Shown: in pieces, positions 8,344 through 16,899 of the stretch | How the letters are laid out: every line of letters starts with the position of its first letter | How positions within the stretch are numbered: position 1 is the first letter of the stretch | Assembly (NCBI GenBank): GCA_903844155.1 | Contig: CAIMSU010000156.1 | Span: forward strand, 59,994-123,993 | Direction of reading: 5' to 3' | Length of the DNA stretch: 64,000 bases | From: an uncultured Pseudomonadota bacterium | GTDB taxonomy: Bacteria > Myxococcota_A > UBA796 > SXON01 | Program-made: the position numbers and the translations under genes | Notes under the pieces: model-generated | What the model saw: only the letters and a program-made list of their open reading frames with translations | Databases searched by the model: none | What the model was told of the DNA's origin: nothing

Positions 8344-8883
8344 TTAGTGCAGCGTTCGCAGCGCCGCGTTGCAATTATACAGCACGTACTTGTCCGTGGT
8401 GGCCTCGCGCTTCTGAACGAGCGTATCGAGCACGGTCTTCTTCACGTCCGGTGGCAGCCCCTGTGCGCCGATGTTGCCGATGGCCCAGATCCCGGCGAGC
8501 TGGCCCCGGTCGTTCGCGTCAAAGGTCTTGATGAACGCCAGCAGCGCTGGGGCGGCGTCCTTGACCTCAAGTCGGCCGAGGGCATCGGCCGCGGCGGACT
8601 TGACCAGCGGGTCGGCGTCCGTCTGCAGCACATCGATGAGGGCGGGCCCCGCCATCGACGCGTCCGTGTACGCGAGCGATTCCATGGCGTTGAGCTTCGT
8701 TTTCTGCGAATCGTCCTTGAGTGTCTTGATGAGCGCCTGCCAGACCAGCGGGTCGGCGTAGTTCTGCGAGATCTTCGCGCCGTCTTCCCGCATGACGGGA
8801 TTGTCGGAGCTGACGGCCTTCGCGATGTCCGCGGCGGAGGGTGAGCAGCCGGCGAGGAGCGTGGGGAGCAGCAACGCGATCAC
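8344..8883 (-). CDS. HEAT-repeat lipoprotein
   Basis: 179 residues with a very short signal peptide and lipobox LLAGC (Cys13). The rest is a helical repeat protein: units such as DPLVWQALIKTLKDD, ASMAGPALIDVLQTDAD, DPLVKSAAADALGRLEVKD and DAAPALLAFIKTFD are HEAT/PBS-lyase-type repeats, which act as protein-binding scaffolds. It should be membrane-anchored on the periplasmic side. Its ATG overlaps the stop of the tyrosine autokinase gene (ATGA), so it is cotranscribed with the exopolysaccharide kinase and may assist the envelope complex; that role is inference. Confidence 0.88.
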   Translation of the reverse strand: MIALLLPTLLAGCSPSAADIAKAVSSDNPVMREDGAKISQNYADPLVWQALIKTLKDDSQKTKLNAMESLAYTDASMAGPALIDVLQTDADPLVKSAAADALGRLEVKDAAPALLAFIKTFDANDRGQLAGIWAIGNIGAQGLPPDVKKTVLDTLVQKREATTDKYVLYNCNAALRTLH

Positions 8884-11006
8884 GACGCCTCCCCAGCTTG
8901 ACGGGGCTCGGCGCTCTCGTTTGTCGCCTGTTTTGTGTAATGCTGGGCGTACTTCTTGTAATAGCCGTAGGTGCCGGAGCGCGGGTCGACCTTGTTCAGC
9001 ACGAAGCCGATCGGCTCGACACCGGCGCCGTCCATCCTCAGCTTCACGTCGGAGAGCATCCGCCGCGTCGTCTTGCCAGCCTCGACGACCATGACCACGC
9101 CCTTGCTCGCGCGGGAGAGCGCGACCGCGTCCGAGACGGCGAGCATCGGCGGCGCATCGACGATCACCATGTCGAACGTGCGTCCAAGCTCGGCGAACAT
9201 CGTGCGGAGCTTGAGGCTCTCGACGAGCCGGCCGGGGTTCGAGGGGAGCGCGCCGCTGGTGAGCACGCTGAAGTTCGGAACCGACGTGCCCTGAATGGAG
9301 TCCGCGAGCGTTGACGTACCCGCGAGGACTGTGGACACGCCGAACTGGTTGGTGAGGCTCGGGAAGTTCTTGTGCTGCGTCGGGCGCCGCAGGTCGCAGT
9401 CGACGACGATGACGCGCTTGCCGTCGGCGGCGAGGCAGATGGCGAGGTTGGTGCAGAACGTGCTCTTGCCCTCCCCCGGGATGCTGGAGGTGACGGTCAG
9501 CACGTTGATCTGCTGGTCAACCCCGGCGAACGCGATGCCCGAACGCACGGCCCGGTAGGCCTCCGCGAGGGGGTCGGTCGGCGGCACGCTGTCGATGAAC
9601 CGGCCGGTCTTCAGCTTGTACTTGGGAATGAAGCCGAGGACGGGGAGGGACCACGCGATCTTGATGTCCTCCTGGCTGCGGATCGAGTCGTCCACGTACT
9701 CAAGGAGGAACACCAGCGCGGCCCCGGCGCACACGCCCACGAACGCGCCCAGGATCGTGTACACCAGCACCTTCGGCGAGTCCGGCTTGTCCGGCTGCTT
9801 GGCGAGCTCGACCGACTTCATGTCGGAGACCGTGAGCGCCTCGGCGACCGCGATCTGGTACTGCTCTTCCATGAGCGACTCGTACACCGACTGGGTGGCC
9901 GAGACGCGGAGTTGCAGCTTGGCCAGTTGCTGGGCTTTCTTGGGGAGCGCGGCGCCGTTTTCGATGGTCTCGTTCAGGCGGGCTGCGATCTCGTCACGAC
10001 GCTGGCGCTCGCCGGAGAGCTGGACTTGCAGGGTCTCCATCTGCGGGTCGAGGTCGTGGGACTCCTTCTGCGAGACTTCGATCTCGTGCTGGACGGCGGC
10101 GATCTGCTTGTTGTCGGCGATGATGTCCGGGTGGTCTTCGGTCTTGTCGAGCATCGCGGCGTTCTTCGAGAGGCGCAGCTCGGTGAGCTTGTCACGCAGG
10201 GACCTCAGCGTGCTGTTGGAGGCCTCCGACGAGGGGGCGACGAGGTCCGGCGACTCCAGGAGGTTCTGCTGGCCGCGTTCGTGCAACTGCGCGGTGTTGT
10301 CTCGGATCTGCGCGTCGACCGTGTTCAATTCGTTGATGAGCTCGTTGACGCGGCCAACGGCGCCCTTGGTCTCCGAGTCCAGCTCGATGACGTGCTCCTT
10401 GGCCTGGCCCTCCGCGAGGTCCTGCAGCGAGGATGTGTACTGCTCGTCGAGCTGGCCGAGCTGGGCCTTGACGAAGGTGAGCGCCTGCTCCGTGTCGCCC
10501 TTCGCATAGTCGACGGAGAGCTTGAGGAAGACCTCTACGCCCGTGTCCGCGAGCAACGCCGAGAGCTCGGGGGTGTTCGCATCGGCGCTGATGATCAGGA
10601 TGTCGGTCCCCTGCGCCTGGGTGATCGAGAGCATCGGCATGGCCTCGATTGTCCCATCGATGCCGGGTGCGAGGAGCTTCTCGGGCTGCAGCAGCTTCCC
10701 ATAGATGTCTCGGAGCTGCAGGCGCCACACGATCTCGGACAGCACAGGCCGCATCTGGGAGAGCGACATCTTCGTCTCGATGTCGTTGGACGAGCTGTTC
10801 AGCGCCGACGCCATCTCGCCGAGGCCCATGTCGCCAAGGATCGAGAGCGCCGTAGACGAGGACGAGACGCTGATCTTGCTCGCCGAGACGTAGTGCCTGG
10901 GCATCACCATCGCGAGCGTGATCGCGCCTGCCGTGAAGAACACGACCGCCTGGATGAAGATCCATTTCCGGCGGAGGAGCGCGTTCCAGATCTTGAGAAG
11001 TTCCAT
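8880..11006 (-). CDS. Polysaccharide co-polymerase fused to BY-type tyrosine autokinase
   Basis: I set the start at ATG 11006 (708 residues), which has GGGAGGCGAG upstream and begins MELLKIWNALLRRKWIF at the first membrane helix; the track start at 11210 adds a shadow leader. Residues 1-60 and about 460-490 hold the two membrane segments of a Wzz-type chain-length regulator enclosing long periplasmic coiled coils. The cytoplasmic kinase has Walker A in SSIPGEGKSTFC, Walker A' in VIVVDCDLRRPTQ and Walker B in MVIVDAPPML. A Tyr-rich tail (YGYYKKYAQHYTK) supplies autophosphorylation sites. Such proteins control polymer length and export. It is divergent from the export porin gene. Confidence 0.95.
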   Translation of the reverse strand: MELLKIWNALLRRKWIFIQAVVFFTAGAITLAMVMPRHYVSASKISVSSSSTALSILGDMGLGEMASALNSSSNDIETKMSLSQMRPVLSEIVWRLQLRDIYGKLLQPEKLLAPGIDGTIEAMPMLSITQAQGTDILIISADANTPELSALLADTGVEVFLKLSVDYAKGDTEQALTFVKAQLGQLDEQYTSSLQDLAEGQAKEHVIELDSETKGAVGRVNELINELNTVDAQIRDNTAQLHERGQQNLLESPDLVAPSSEASNSTLRSLRDKLTELRLSKNAAMLDKTEDHPDIIADNKQIAAVQHEIEVSQKESHDLDPQMETLQVQLSGERQRRDEIAARLNETIENGAALPKKAQQLAKLQLRVSATQSVYESLMEEQYQIAVAEALTVSDMKSVELAKQPDKPDSPKVLVYTILGAFVGVCAGAALVFLLEYVDDSIRSQEDIKIAWSLPVLGFIPKYKLKTGRFIDSVPPTDPLAEAYRAVRSGIAFAGVDQQINVLTVTSSIPGEGKSTFCTNLAICLAADGKRVIVVDCDLRRPTQHKNFPSLTNQFGVSTVLAGTSTLADSIQGTSVPNFSVLTSGALPSNPGRLVESLKLRTMFAELGRTFDMVIVDAPPMLAVSDAVALSRASKGVVMVVEAGKTTRRMLSDVKLRMDGAGVEPIGFVLNKVDPRSGTYGYYKKYAQHYTKQATNESAEPRQAGEAS

Positions 11007-11075
11007 GAATCTCGCCTCCCTCGCACCGGCAAACCCGTTTCGAGGGCCGCCCGTATAGCCGTGACCCGGGCCCGT

Positions 11076-11087
11076 TGCCAAGTGGCA
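11076..11087. promoter_or_regulatory. Inverted repeat in the divergent exopolysaccharide promoter region
   Basis: TGCCA-AG-TGGCA is a perfect 5-bp-arm palindrome in the 138-base gap between the divergent kinase and export genes. Its position suits an operator controlling both directions. It is short enough to be chance; no strong -10/-35 pair is seen beside it. Confidence 0.25.
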
Positions 11088-11144
11088 CGTCAACATCGCG
11101 GCCGTCGTTGACGATGGGGGTGGAACCCGGCTACACCGCGCCCT

Positions 11145-11966
11145 ATGCCAAACCCGTCCCGCGTTCCATCCCCGAGTTCGCCCCGGTCCCTCCTCCGCTC
11201 GGCCGCGCACGCCGGTCAGCGGGGCGTACTCGTCTCCCTGCTGCTCGCGCTCGGAGCGACCAGTGTTGGTGCGGCCGCCACGAAGAGCACGGCCAAGGCC
11301 GACACTGCGTCGGAGCCCAAGAACGTCGCCGACGCCGGTGTGGAGCTACGCCTCCCCCCTGAGGAGCGCTTCACCTTCGGCCCTGGTGACGGGATGAAGG
11401 TCTCCGTCTGGCGCCATGACGACCTGACGATGGAGGTTGTGATCGCTCCGGACGGCACCATCAGCTACCCCCTCGTGGGGCAATTGCATGTCGCGGACAA
11501 GACCCCGACCGAGGTCCGGCAGGTGCTCGCGGACGCCATTGCAAAGTATTACGTCGACCCGCAGGTGAGCGTCAACATCACCAACGTCACCAACCAGAAG
11601 GTGCTGGTGCTGGGTGAGGTGCAGAACCCGGCGGTCATCCAGATCACCAATGAGCTCTCGATCATGGAGGCGCTCGTCCGCACCGGCGGCATCAACCAGG
11701 ACGCGCACACCAGCAACATCCTGCTCATTCGCGGTGGGATGGAGAACCCGAAGCTCTACACCATCAACGTGGACGCCATCTTCAAGAAGGGCGACATGAG
11801 CCAGATGGTGTACCTGCAGCGTGGCGACATCATCGTCGTCCCGCCGAAGACGATCACGAACGTCCAGCGGTTCTTCCAGCGTGTGAGCTCGATCATCGGA
11901 CCCGCGGTGAGCGCCTCCACGATCTACCGCAACGTCGTGTACGGTCAGTCCCAGACCGGCAATTAG
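11145..11966 (+). CDS. Outer-membrane polysaccharide export protein (Wza/EpsY-like)
   Basis: 273 residues. A long n-region precedes a Sec signal peptide (VLVSLLLALGATSVGAAA) without a lipobox Cys. The Poly_export domain spans about 75-165: FTFGPGDGMKVSVWRHDDLT and APDGTISYPLVGQLHV match the family consensus. One SLBB beta-grasp domain follows (KVLVLGEVQNPAVIQ, MEALVRTGGI). These proteins oligomerise into the periplasm-spanning channel for exopolysaccharide. The absence of a C-terminal amphipathic helix of the Wza type and the short length resemble myxobacterial export proteins that need a separate outer-membrane partner. Divergent from the Wzz/BY-kinase gene. Confidence 0.93.
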   Translation: MPNPSRVPSPSSPRSLLRSAAHAGQRGVLVSLLLALGATSVGAAATKSTAKADTASEPKNVADAGVELRLPPEERFTFGPGDGMKVSVWRHDDLTMEVVIAPDGTISYPLVGQLHVADKTPTEVRQVLADAIAKYYVDPQVSVNITNVTNQKVLVLGEVQNPAVIQITNELSIMEALVRTGGINQDAHTSNILLIRGGMENPKLYTINVDAIFKKGDMSQMVYLQRGDIIVVPPKTITNVQRFFQRVSSIIGPAVSASTIYRNVVYGQSQTGN

Positions 11967-12002
11967 CCCGGCCGCTCGCCGAAAGGCCGGAAGTAGCGTG
12001 CG

Positions 12003-13442
12003 ATGAACCGCGGGATCGCCTTCGCCCTCGCCATCCTCGACGCCGCGTGCGTCATGCTGGGGCTCATGTGCTCCTGGGCGTTCTGGCTCTGGCTCGCGCC
12101 AAACCTCCAGCGCCTGGTGCAGGTCCAGTTCTGGGAGTTGCTCCTGCCGAACCCGTGGATGCCGGCGGGGGCTGTGTTGATCGTCGTCTGGCTCGTCGCA
12201 CTGCGGCAGCTTGGCCTGCACGACCCCGGGCGGATGGGCTCGAGCGTCAACATCGTCTCCGCGATCAGCCGGTCGGCCGTTGCGATGGCGGTGTTCACCA
12301 TCTTCTCCAACTTCCTCTTCGCCGAGCGCGTGTACCCGAAGGGGCTGGTGGTCCCCTTCATCCTGTTTTCCTGGGCGTGGCTCGTTGCCGCGCGCCTTGC
12401 GACCTTTCGGCTGCTTCTACGCCTTGAAACACCGCCGACCGCTGCCCGCGCGCTCATCGTGGGGATCGGCGAGGACGGCGTGGCGATGGCCGAGCACATC
12501 AGTCGCCACGCGCGCCATGTCTGCTCGGTCGCCGGCTTCCTGCGCACCGAGGCGTCGGGCGCCCCGGTCGTGCCCGTCGACCAGATCCTCGGCGGCATCG
12601 ACGACCTCCCCTCGCTCGTCAACGCCCTCGACATTCGCCTGATCATCCTTGCGACCCGGCGGATCGCCCGACACGACGCGCTCAAGCTCGCAGTGCAGGC
12701 CGATCACATGGGGCTGCGGGTGCTCCAGGCTCCGTATTCCTGGGGTGCCGTCAGCCCCCGACTCGGGTTCGCGCGCATCGGCGACCTCGACCTGATCGAC
12801 TTTGTCGGGATCCAGTACCCGACGCTGGGTGAGCAGGTGAAGCGGGCGTTTGACATCGCTGCGGTGCTGCTTGGCGGCGCGGTGATCCTCCTGCCGACGC
12901 TCCTGGTGGCGGCGATCATCCGGTTCCAGGATGGCGGGCCGATCCTCTACGTCGGCAAGCGGGTTGGAAAGGGAGGAAGAACCTTCGGCTTCTACAAGTT
13001 CCGGTCGATGGTCGTGAACGCACACGCGTTGAAGGACGCCCTGCGGGACCAGAACGAGGCGGACGGGCGACTGTTCAAGATCGCGAACGACCCCCGCGTC
13101 ACGCCTTTCGGCCAGTTCATTCGGAAGTATTCGGTGGACGAGCTGCCCCAGCTCCTCAACGTGCTCAAGGGCGAGATGAACCTCGTCGGCCCCCGCGCGC
13201 TGCCCGAGGAGGACCTGCGTGGCATCGAGCACGACGCGGAGATGCGGTACTGGTTTGACCAGCGCTCCAAGGTCACGCCGGGGATCACCGGGCTGTGGCA
13301 GGTGTCGGGCCGGTCGGACCTCGGCTTTGCGGACATGATGCGGCTCGACATCGCGTACATCCAGAACTGGTCCCTGTGGCTCGACCTGCAGATCCTCCTG
13401 AAGACGATCCCGGCGGTGCTGAAGGGTCGGGGCGCCCGATAG
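12003..13442 (+). CDS. Polyprenyl glycosyl-1-phosphate transferase (EpsZ/WbaP-like)
   Basis: 479 residues. The enzyme transfers a sugar-1-phosphate to undecaprenyl phosphate and so starts polysaccharide repeat-unit assembly at the inner membrane. Four N-terminal membrane helices occupy about 5-120, a nucleotide-binding-like CoA_binding_3 domain about 145-255, a re-entrant membrane helix about 280-300, and the bacterial sugar transferase domain the rest: GGPILYVGKRVGKGG, FYKFRSMVVNA, the catalytic Asp-Glu in YSVDELPQLLNVLKGEM, and PGITGLWQVSGRS. It lies 36 bases after the export gene. A Wzx flippase and Wzy polymerase are not in this window, so this locus is only part of the pathway. Confidence 0.95.
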   Translation: MNRGIAFALAILDAACVMLGLMCSWAFWLWLAPNLQRLVQVQFWELLLPNPWMPAGAVLIVVWLVALRQLGLHDPGRMGSSVNIVSAISRSAVAMAVFTIFSNFLFAERVYPKGLVVPFILFSWAWLVAARLATFRLLLRLETPPTAARALIVGIGEDGVAMAEHISRHARHVCSVAGFLRTEASGAPVVPVDQILGGIDDLPSLVNALDIRLIILATRRIARHDALKLAVQADHMGLRVLQAPYSWGAVSPRLGFARIGDLDLIDFVGIQYPTLGEQVKRAFDIAAVLLGGAVILLPTLLVAAIIRFQDGGPILYVGKRVGKGGRTFGFYKFRSMVVNAHALKDALRDQNEADGRLFKIANDPRVTPFGQFIRKYSVDELPQLLNVLKGEMNLVGPRALPEEDLRGIEHDAEMRYWFDQRSKVTPGITGLWQVSGRSDLGFADMMRLDIAYIQNWSLWLDLQILLKTIPAVLKGRGAR

Positions 13443-13498
13443 TCTCGCCGAGGCCGGCCCTTGCCACGTCAATACCCCCGTGTTAGCATCGGGCTCGC

Positions 13499-13804
13499 AT
13501 GCCTGTCCTCGCGCGCTTTTTTGTCCTCACCCTCCTCCCGGCGCTGATCGTCGCGGCGCTTGGCTACACGACCGTCTTCGGCGCCACGGGCTGGCTACAT
13601 CGGCAGCGCATCGACGCTGAGCTGATCGCTGCGAACCACCACCGTGAGGAGGTGGACGCGGATGTCGCCCGGCTCCAGCGGGAGACCGACCAGCTCCGCA
13701 ACGATCCGACCACGCTTGAGCGTGCGGCCGCCGAGGATCTGCTGCTGGTGCCGAAGTCGAGCACGGTCTACCGGTTTGACGACGCCGAGTCGACTGCTCG
13801 CTGA
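13499..13804 (+). CDS. FtsB/DivIC-like septum formation initiator
   Basis: 101 residues with the small bitopic architecture of FtsB/DivIC: an N-terminal membrane helix (FFVLTLLPALIVAALGYTTVFG) then a heptad-rich coiled coil (IDAELIAANHHREEVDADVARLQRETDQLRND split here for length) and a short tail including LLLVPKSSTVYRF, the place where family members carry the YxRPGE-like segment. It should pair with FtsL and FtsQ at the division site. No ftsL or ftsQ gene lies nearby. It precedes the mtnP gene by 66 bases. Confidence 0.75.
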   Translation: MPVLARFFVLTLLPALIVAALGYTTVFGATGWLHRQRIDAELIAANHHREEVDADVARLQRETDQLRNDPTTLERAAAEDLLLVPKSSTVYRFDDAESTAR

Positions 13805-13870
13805 CACCACGCGTCCGCGCGTTGCTGACGGGGTAACGGCAGGGCGTTACCGGGATGACTGGAGATTCGG

Positions 13871-14743
13871 ATGCGCGCGAACCTGAAGGTCGGAGTCATT
13901 GGCGGCAGCGGGCTTTACGAGATGGACGGGCTCGAGCGCGTTCGCGAGGAGAAGGTCACGACCCCCTGGGGCGCGCCTTCGGACAACCTCATCATCGGCG
14001 AGTACGGTGGCATCGAGCTTGTCTTCCTGCCGCGTCATGGTCGCGGGCACCGGTTCAACCCCTCCGAGGTGAACTACCGGGCCAACATCTTTGCGATGAA
14101 GCAGGCGGGGGTCGAGTGGATCATCTCCGTGAGCGCCGTGGGGTCTCTGCGCGCGGACATCGCGCCGGGCGACATCGTCGTCATCGACCAGTTCATCGAC
14201 AAGACATTCAAGCGCGAGAACACCTTCTTCGAGAAGGGGCTCGTCGCCCACGTCGCGTTCGGGGACCCGGTGTGTCGGACCCTGCGTGGCTTCCTTCTCC
14301 AGGGGGCGCGGGACGCGGGAGCGCGAGTACACGACGGTGGGACCTACGTTTGTATGGAGGGCCCGGCATTTTCGACGCGCGCGGAGTCCAACCTGCACCG
14401 CTCGTGGGGCGCCAGTGTCATCGGCATGACCAACATGCCGGAGGCAAAGCTGGCGCGTGAGGCGGAGATCTCCTACGCCACCCTCGCGATGTCGACCGAC
14501 TACGACTGCTGGCACTCCGAGCACGACGCGGTCACGGTCGATCAGGTCATCCGGGTGCTGAACCAGAACGCCGCCCTGGCCAAGCAGGTCGTCCGCAACG
14601 TCGTCCCCCAGATCGTTGCCTGGAATCGGCCCGCACCGGAGTCCAGCGCCCTCGCGACCGCCATCCTGACCCCCGCCGCCTCCGTCTCCGCCGAAACGCG
14701 GCGTGCCCTGGCACCGCTCATCGGCAAGTACATGCCCGTCTGA
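13871..14743 (+). CDS. mtnP: S-methyl-5'-thioadenosine phosphorylase
   Basis: 290 residues. The enzyme splits methylthioadenosine with phosphate into adenine and 5-methylthioribose 1-phosphate, the first step of methionine salvage after polyamine synthesis. The family pattern is clear: VGVIGGSGLYEMDG at the N-terminus, PRHGRGHR phosphate site, NYRANIFAMKQAGVEWI, the substrate loop CMEGPAFSTRAES, then GMTNMPEAKLAREAEISYA and STDYDCWH. The GMTN.PEA and TDYDCW sequence is typical of MTA phosphorylase rather than purine nucleoside phosphorylase. A GGAG ribosome site lies 7 bases before the ATG. It is followed after 12 bases by a TPR lipoprotein. Confidence 0.96.
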   Translation: MRANLKVGVIGGSGLYEMDGLERVREEKVTTPWGAPSDNLIIGEYGGIELVFLPRHGRGHRFNPSEVNYRANIFAMKQAGVEWIISVSAVGSLRADIAPGDIVVIDQFIDKTFKRENTFFEKGLVAHVAFGDPVCRTLRGFLLQGARDAGARVHDGGTYVCMEGPAFSTRAESNLHRSWGASVIGMTNMPEAKLAREAEISYATLAMSTDYDCWHSEHDAVTVDQVIRVLNQNAALAKQVVRNVVPQIVAWNRPAPESSALATAILTPAASVSAETRRALAPLIGKYMPV

Positions 14744-14755
14744 TCCGAGGTTTCC

Positions 14756-15508
14756 ATGTCCGCAAGCCGTGTTCTGTCCTTCTGCCTCGTCGCCGTCCTG
14801 GCGCTTTCCCTTCCGGGATGCGTCTCGAAGCACAACATGGAGCGGGCCGCAGCGCAGGCCGATCTCGGCGCCGCCTACTACAAGGAGGGGAACCCCGAGG
14901 CCGCGGTCGAGGCGCTCCGCCACGCAAAGGAGCTTGATCCGAGAAGCTCGCGGGCGATGAACCTCCTCGCCATCTCGCTGCTCTCCAAGGGCCTGCCGGA
15001 CGAGGCCGAGGTGGAATTCAAGAAAGCGCTGCGAGTGAATCCAAACGAGGCGGAGATCCTTGTCAATTATGGCGCGATGAAGCTGCGTCAGGGCAAGACC
15101 ACCGAGGCGATCGCCATGTTCACGAAGGCGATGAACGATCTTGAGTACCGCAACGTGGCGTTGCTCCTGTCGGACCTGTCGCTCGCGTACACGGCGGACG
15201 GTCAGTACGACAAGGCGGTCTCTGCAGCGCGGGAAGCGACGCGACGCATGCCGACGCTCTGCCAGGGCTGGTTCAACCTCGGCACGGCCGAAGAGAAGGC
15301 GGGTCACGCCGACGATGCCATCGCCGCTTATGCGAGCTTGATCGAGAACTGTCCGACAGAGTCCGACGGTGCCAGGGTCCGCGTCGCGTGCCTGCAAGCG
15401 CAGGGGCCGACGCCGGATGAGGGCCTGGCCGCGCTCCGGGACCTCGTCGTGTCGACCCGGGGTACGCCGCTCGGGGATCAAGCCCGCGCCTGCCTGACCG
15501 GGTCATGA
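14756..15508 (+). CDS. TPR-repeat lipoprotein
   Basis: 250 residues. The signal peptide ends in lipobox LSLPGC (Cys22). Five or so tetratricopeptide repeats follow, for example QADLGAAYYKEGNPEAAVEA, RAMNLLAISLLSKGLPDEAE, EILVNYGAMKLRQGKTTEAI and GWFNLGTAEEKAGHADDAIAA. The layout resembles PilF/PilW pilotins of type IV pili but no pilus gene is adjacent, so I keep the general name. A GAGG site precedes the ATG by 6 bases. The stop overlaps the ATG of the RodZ-like gene (ATGA). Confidence 0.87.
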   Translation: MSASRVLSFCLVAVLALSLPGCVSKHNMERAAAQADLGAAYYKEGNPEAAVEALRHAKELDPRSSRAMNLLAISLLSKGLPDEAEVEFKKALRVNPNEAEILVNYGAMKLRQGKTTEAIAMFTKAMNDLEYRNVALLLSDLSLAYTADGQYDKAVSAAREATRRMPTLCQGWFNLGTAEEKAGHADDAIAAYASLIENCPTESDGARVRVACLQAQGPTPDEGLAALRDLVVSTRGTPLGDQARACLTGS

Positions 15509-16137
15509 CGCCCGGGGAGGAGCTCCGCGCCGCGCGCGAGGCGATGGGCCTGACGATCGAGGAAGTGAGCGCGAGAACCCGCATCCATCAGCGTTACCTC
15601 GAAGCGCTGGAGCGAGACGACACAACCGCGTTCCCGCCTGGACCGTTCCTGGTCGGCTTCTCCAAGAAATACCGCACCCTGGTGGGCCTCGGGGAGCGAA
15701 CCCCGCTCGCCGCTCAAGCTCCCGACGAGCCCACCCACACCGTCACGAGCCCCGCCCGCCCCTCGTCGACGACCCGCCGCCGGGCCACGCGCGCCGCGGT
15801 GATCGGGGGCCTGGCGGTGCTGGCCGTGCTCGTGCTGATCCGGGCGTATCCGGCGAGCAAGCCGGCGGCCGAGCCCGCGCTCGGCGAGCCCATGGACCTC
15901 GCGGTACAGGTGAACGTCACCGAGGCGGTTCGGGCCCGGGTGTACGCCGACGGGGACCTGAAGTTCGCGGACGCCATCAAGCCCGGGCCCGGCATGCAGG
16001 TCGCGGGTCGGGACAAGGTCAGCGTCGAGCTGGAGACGCTCGAGGGCGTGGACCTGCAGTTCCAGGGCAAGCCGCTCAAGCCGCTTGGGCACCAGTCCCG
16101 GCCTCGCCGGCTGGTGTTCATCGACGACGGGCAGTAG
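15505..16137 (+). CDS. RodZ-like helix-turn-helix membrane protein
   Basis: 210 residues. An N-terminal Xre-type HTH of the RodZ kind (GEELRAAREAMGLTIEEVSA, IHQRYLEALERDD) is followed by a basic linker, one membrane helix (AAVIGGLAVLAVLVLIRAY) and a periplasmic beta domain like DUF4115 (VNVTEAVRARVYADGDLKF). RodZ links MreB filaments to the cell-wall elongation machinery. It is shorter than E. coli RodZ (337) but the order of parts matches. Translationally coupled to the TPR lipoprotein and directly abutting recO. Confidence 0.85.
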   Translation: MTPGEELRAAREAMGLTIEEVSARTRIHQRYLEALERDDTTAFPPGPFLVGFSKKYRTLVGLGERTPLAAQAPDEPTHTVTSPARPSSTTRRRATRAAVIGGLAVLAVLVLIRAYPASKPAAEPALGEPMDLAVQVNVTEAVRARVYADGDLKFADAIKPGPGMQVAGRDKVSVELETLEGVDLQFQGKPLKPLGHQSRPRRLVFIDDGQ

Positions 16138-16890
16138 TTGCCGGCGCTGCGGCGCGGGAGGGTGGAGACCCGGACCCTCGACGGCATCGTGGTGGGGCGG
16201 CAGGATCAAGGCGAGGAAGACCGGATCGTGCGCGTGCTGACGGCGGAGGAGGGCCTGGTCTCGGTGTGGGCCAGTCGGGCGCGCCGGGCGAGGAGCCCGT
16301 TCGCGGTGTTGGATCTTGCGGTCCGGGTGCGGCTGACGGTGCGGGGCGCACCGGGCAAAGGGGCGGGGGACCTGCACAACGCGGTGAGCGTGGAGGTTGT
16401 CGAGGCCCGCGTTGGCCTTAGGACCCGGCTGGAGCGCCTGGGCCCCGCCGCCGTCGCCTGCGAGACCGCCGGCGCCCTCGCGACCACCGTCCCAGATCCG
16501 CGGCTGTTCGGCTGTCTGGAGACCGCCCTCATCCTCCTCGACCAGCATGACGACGACCCGGCCCCCGGCTTTCTGGCCGCGCTCCTCACAAAGCTGCTGA
16601 CGTTCGGTGGGGTCGCGCCGGCCCTTGACCGGTGCCCGCACTGCGGCCTGCCGCCGTCGACGCCGATGGCGTGGTCCGAGGTCGGTGGGGGCGCGTTTCA
16701 CGTCCATTGCTTGCCGCCGGACGCCGCTGGGGCCGCGCGCGTCGACCTCGCAGACCTGGCCCAGCTCGCTCGGCTGCGGCGCCTCCCGATGCTGGACGCC
16801 TGGGCCGAGCCAGCCATTGTCGGCCCCATGCTCTCGCTGGTTGAGGCGCATCTGGGGCACGCGCTGCGGGCTCGGGCGTGGCTGGGTTAG
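16138..16890 (+). CDS. recO: DNA repair protein RecO
   Basis: About 250 residues. RecO loads RecA on single-stranded DNA in the RecF pathway. The N-terminal OB-fold carries the family signature (TLDGIVVGRQDQGEEDRIVR, LTAEEGLVSVWASRARRARS), the middle is helical, and a zinc-like site is seen as CPHCGL followed by HVHC; the usual fourth Cys is replaced by His, so the site is a variant. The start is uncertain: TTG 16138 directly follows the previous stop (TAGTTG), while GTG 16162 is 8 codons later with GGGAGG immediately before it. Both give the full OB domain. Confidence 0.88.
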   Translation: MPALRRGRVETRTLDGIVVGRQDQGEEDRIVRVLTAEEGLVSVWASRARRARSPFAVLDLAVRVRLTVRGAPGKGAGDLHNAVSVEVVEARVGLRTRLERLGPAAVACETAGALATTVPDPRLFGCLETALILLDQHDDDPAPGFLAALLTKLLTFGGVAPALDRCPHCGLPPSTPMAWSEVGGGAFHVHCLPPDAAGAARVDLADLAQLARLRRLPMLDAWAEPAIVGPMLSLVEAHLGHALRARAWLG

Positions 16891-16899
16891 CGCTTTGCT

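Noticed and set aside
11082-11100. A sigma-54-like TGGCACG box in the exopolysaccharide promoter region
   Set aside because: The -24 half matches, but no GC of a -12 TTGC element occurs at the right spacing.
9372-11111. A 579-codon plus-strand frame over the tyrosine autokinase gene
   Set aside because: The minus-strand kinase has all Walker motifs; the plus frame is a shadow rich in Arg, Leu, Asp and His.
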